Shown: one piece after another, positions 62,721 through 64,000 of the stretch | How the letters are laid out: every line of letters starts with the position of its first letter | Position numbering within the stretch: position 1 is the stretch's first letter | Translations under genes and position numbers: made by a program | Assembly (NCBI GenBank): GCA_963776795.1 | Contig: CAVZNX010000013.1 | Span: 1,449,686 to 1,513,685, forward strand | DNA length: 64,000 nt | Direction of reading: 5' to 3' | DNA from: FEB-25 sp963776795 | Lineage (GTDB): Bacteria > Chloroflexota > Anaerolineae > Anaerolineales > UBA4823 | Notes under the pieces: generated by a model | Told to the model about the DNA's origin: nothing | The model's database searches: none | What the model saw: the letters and a program-made list of their open reading frames with translations, nothing else

Positions 62721-63734
62721 TTTTAGCTTTGGTCTTCCACGCCTGTTAGACTGGAAATTTAGATTATCCATCGGACTAAACCGCCTGTGCTTGTCCTTTA
62801 CATCCCCGGAGGCAAGGTTGACATACCTGCGGGTCATCTCCAATGAGGTGTGTCCCAAGATCTTTTGTAGGGAAAAGGCATCGCCACCGTTCATCAGGTA
62901 CCTGACGCTGAAGGTATGACGACAAACATGCGGGTGAAATTTTGGTACATCTGCCGCTCTTTTTACCCGTAAAAACACTTTTTCAACAGCATCATGGGTG
63001 ATTGGAAAACCATCTGCATTCAAGAACACAATATCTTCATGCTGGGGGTTAACAGGATTCGGACGCTGGATCGTCACATAATCCATCAATGCTCTTTTCG
63101 CCTGGGTACCTATTGGTACCTTCCTTTCTTTTCTACCCTTGCCAAAAACAGTCATCTCACCAAGTGCGAAGTCAATCTTTGATAGCTTCAAGCTCACCAG
63201 CTCACCTAACCGGATTCCAGTATCCAAAAACAGCATTAATATTGCAAAATTTCGCAATTTTTCATCGGTTTCATACAGGCTAGCTTTCAGCACACGCTGG
63301 ATCTCCTCTTCAGATAACGGTTCGGGATTCGTGTTTGGTAACTGGGGAAGTTTCAACCGACGCATCACATTTTCTTCAAGATACCCTTCCTCAAAAGCCC
63401 AGGTGGAAAAGGAACGAACTGCCCGACCTAAACCATGAATATACTGCACCTTGAGTTTGCCATCTTCCTCCATACGCATGGGATGGTCCTTGTAACGTTT
63501 AGTTCGCTCCATCAAACTACGCATATAATCTCTGCCATCGTCGACAGTAATTTCCTGAAGTTTTACATCCTGACTATAGGTCTCTTGCATATATCGGTTG
63601 AAGTAACACAACCTCGTTTTGAGAAAATCAATGTAGCGCGGGCTCTTACCCTCGGTTTCAAGTGTAGCGAGGTAGTAGTCGGTGGCTTTCTGTAAGGTGA
63701 TCATCATCAGGTCTCTCTTATTCTTTTTAACCAT
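62715..63734 (-). CDS. Tyrosine recombinase/integrase (XerC/D-like)
   Basis: 339 aa. N-terminal core-binding SAM-like domain (about 14-120) and catalytic domain with R175 (TGIRLGEL), K200 (GKGRKERKVP), H269-x-x-R272 (HVCRHTFSVR), H295 (LGHTS) and the nucleophile Y304 (TRRYVNLA). All catalytic residues are present. The basic C-terminus (RRGRPKLKL) is slightly extended. It lies 227 bp from the right-hand 40-bp repeat, the normal position for an integrase next to its attachment site. Confidence 0.95.
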   Translation of the reverse strand: MVKKNKRDLMMITLQKATDYYLATLETEGKSPRYIDFLKTRLCYFNRYMQETYSQDVKLQEITVDDGRDYMRSLMERTKRYKDHPMRMEEDGKLKVQYIHGLGRAVRSFSTWAFEEGYLEENVMRRLKLPQLPNTNPEPLSEEEIQRVLKASLYETDEKLRNFAILMLFLDTGIRLGELVSLKLSKIDFALGEMTVFGKGRKERKVPIGTQAKRALMDYVTIQRPNPVNPQHEDIVFLNADGFPITHDAVEKVFLRVKRAADVPKFHPHVCRHTFSVRYLMNGGDAFSLQKILGHTSLEMTRRYVNLASGDVKDKHRRFSPMDNLNFQSNRRGRPKLKL

Positions 63735-63760
63735 ATTACCCTGCCTTCCTTCTAATTTGG

Positions 63761-63787
63761 TTGACTGCTGTTGACTGATGTTGACTG
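63761..63787. repeat. Three TTGACTG repeats at exact 10-bp spacing
   Basis: TTGACTG starts at 63761, 63771 and 63781, one helical turn apart, in the gap between the integrase start and the attachment repeat. The placement fits integrase arm-binding or excisionase sites, or an autoregulatory operator of int. Inference from position and phasing only. Confidence 0.6.
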
Positions 63788-63880
63788 GCGGAAAAGTAAA
63801 TAAAAAAAGACATTGGAATTCCCTATTTATTTACTGGTTTTTGCTATAAAGAAAAAATACTCAAAGTGGGGGTTTAAACG

Positions 63881-63903
63881 CAAAAACCTGCCTTTCAGCA
63901 GGT
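63881..63903 (-). terminator. Leftward terminator just downstream of the tRNA-like 3' end
   Basis: On the minus strand ACCTGC pairs with GCAGGT across a 7-nt loop and is followed by TTTTTG. It lies about 60 bp past the tRNA-like 3' end and would stop transcription from that tRNA running into the element. Confidence 0.75.
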
Positions 63904-63960
63904 CTGGGTGGGAGAATAGCATCGTATTTAGGCAGTTTTTACATCCTTCTGCCCAATTTC

Positions 63961-64000
63961 AGTGAGCGTGGAGCGGCTCGAACGCTCAACCAATAGCTTA
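63961..64000 (-). repeat. 40-bp direct repeat, probable proximal attachment site
   Basis: Identical to 27192-27231. This copy coincides with the partial tRNA-like sequence and lies beside the integrase. The repeat may extend beyond the window. Confidence 0.65.
63963..64000 (-). tRNA. Probable tRNA 3' half, cut by the window end
   Basis: On the minus strand the bases read, from the right edge: anticodon-loop end T-A-A (positions 36-38), stem GCTAT (39-43), variable loop TGGTT, T-arm GAGCG-TTCGAGC-CGCTC with the invariant G53-C61 and TTCRANY loop, acceptor strand CACGCTC and discriminator A (no CCA encoded). U36 would mean a codon beginning with A (Arg, Lys, Met, Thr, Asn, Ser or Ile). The acceptor pairing cannot be checked because the 5' half is outside. 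A tRNA-mimicking dispersed repeat is the alternative. Confidence 0.55.

Overview
The window looks like chromosomal DNA of an anaerobic or facultative member of the Chloroflexota, most likely class Anaerolineae. This placement is inferred from gene style (an SH3b plus NBR1-Ig-like lipoprotein, an S8 protease with Fn3 repeats, META-domain lipoproteins, radical-SAM sulfatase maturases, DUF6325/SHOCT genes). No rRNA or other phylogenetic marker is present.

Region 1 (1-12.2 kb) is ordinary metabolism: two TIM-barrel sugar-phosphate isomerase/epimerase-like proteins, an M24-fold hydrolase, a short-chain dehydrogenase, an LCMT/TcmP-type methyltransferase, a secreted subtilase, guaB (interrupted by a 1-nt frameshift), a GH3 beta-glucosidase and gnd. 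Region 2 (12.2-23.4 kb) holds a plus-strand module: a LURP-one (LOR) protein, a ~100-aa membrane protein, a DUF6325 protein and a SHOCT protein. It is followed by an MFS exporter (frameshifted), an internally deleted SulP protein, two exported proteins, an anaerobic sulfatase maturase (anSME), a DinB protein and a dead GntR regulator. Region 3 (23.4-27.2 kb) holds a duplicated-domain membrane protein, a membrane zinc-protease-like gene (frameshifted), the wreck of its paralogue, and a cluster of degenerate tRNA-tail-like repeats.

Region 4 (27.2-64 kb) is bounded by a perfect 40-bp direct repeat, at 27192-27231 and at 63961-64000. The repeat reads on the minus strand like the 3' half of a tRNA (T-arm, variable loop, part of the anticodon loop). 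A tyrosine integrase lies just inside the right copy. I infer a ~36.8-kb integrated element or an accretion of elements. Its cargo is a long minus-strand gene series: YihY, three full-length SulP transporters, two AI-2E-type permeases, a second anSME, DUF2254, a ClC channel (frameshifted), a Gly/Pro-repeat protein, an AtsA/AtsD-size Cys-type arylsulfatase, a second LOR/membrane/DUF6325/SHOCT set, an SH3b lipoprotein, and a two-component system whose kinase has a 7TM-DISM-type sensor. An intact IS21-family element (53788-56303) follows. The rightmost part (56.4-63.8 kb) resembles a phage satellite (PICI/P4-like): RHH protein, AlpA-like HTH, SSB-like protein, P4-type primase-helicase, VRR-NUC nuclease, two P27-like small-terminase genes, XRE repressor-like gene and integrase, with no capsid, tail or large-terminase genes.

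The most interesting feature is that the same small-protein module (LOR, ~100-aa membrane protein, DUF6325, SHOCT), linked to SulP and anSME genes, occurs twice in opposite orientations, once outside and once inside the island. The island copy adds the sulfatase that the maturases would activate. This suggests a mobile sulfate-ester/anion-handling and envelope-stress module; the functional link is inference. Four genes carry single-base deletions at short repeats or homopolymers, so assembly error should be excluded before calling them dead.
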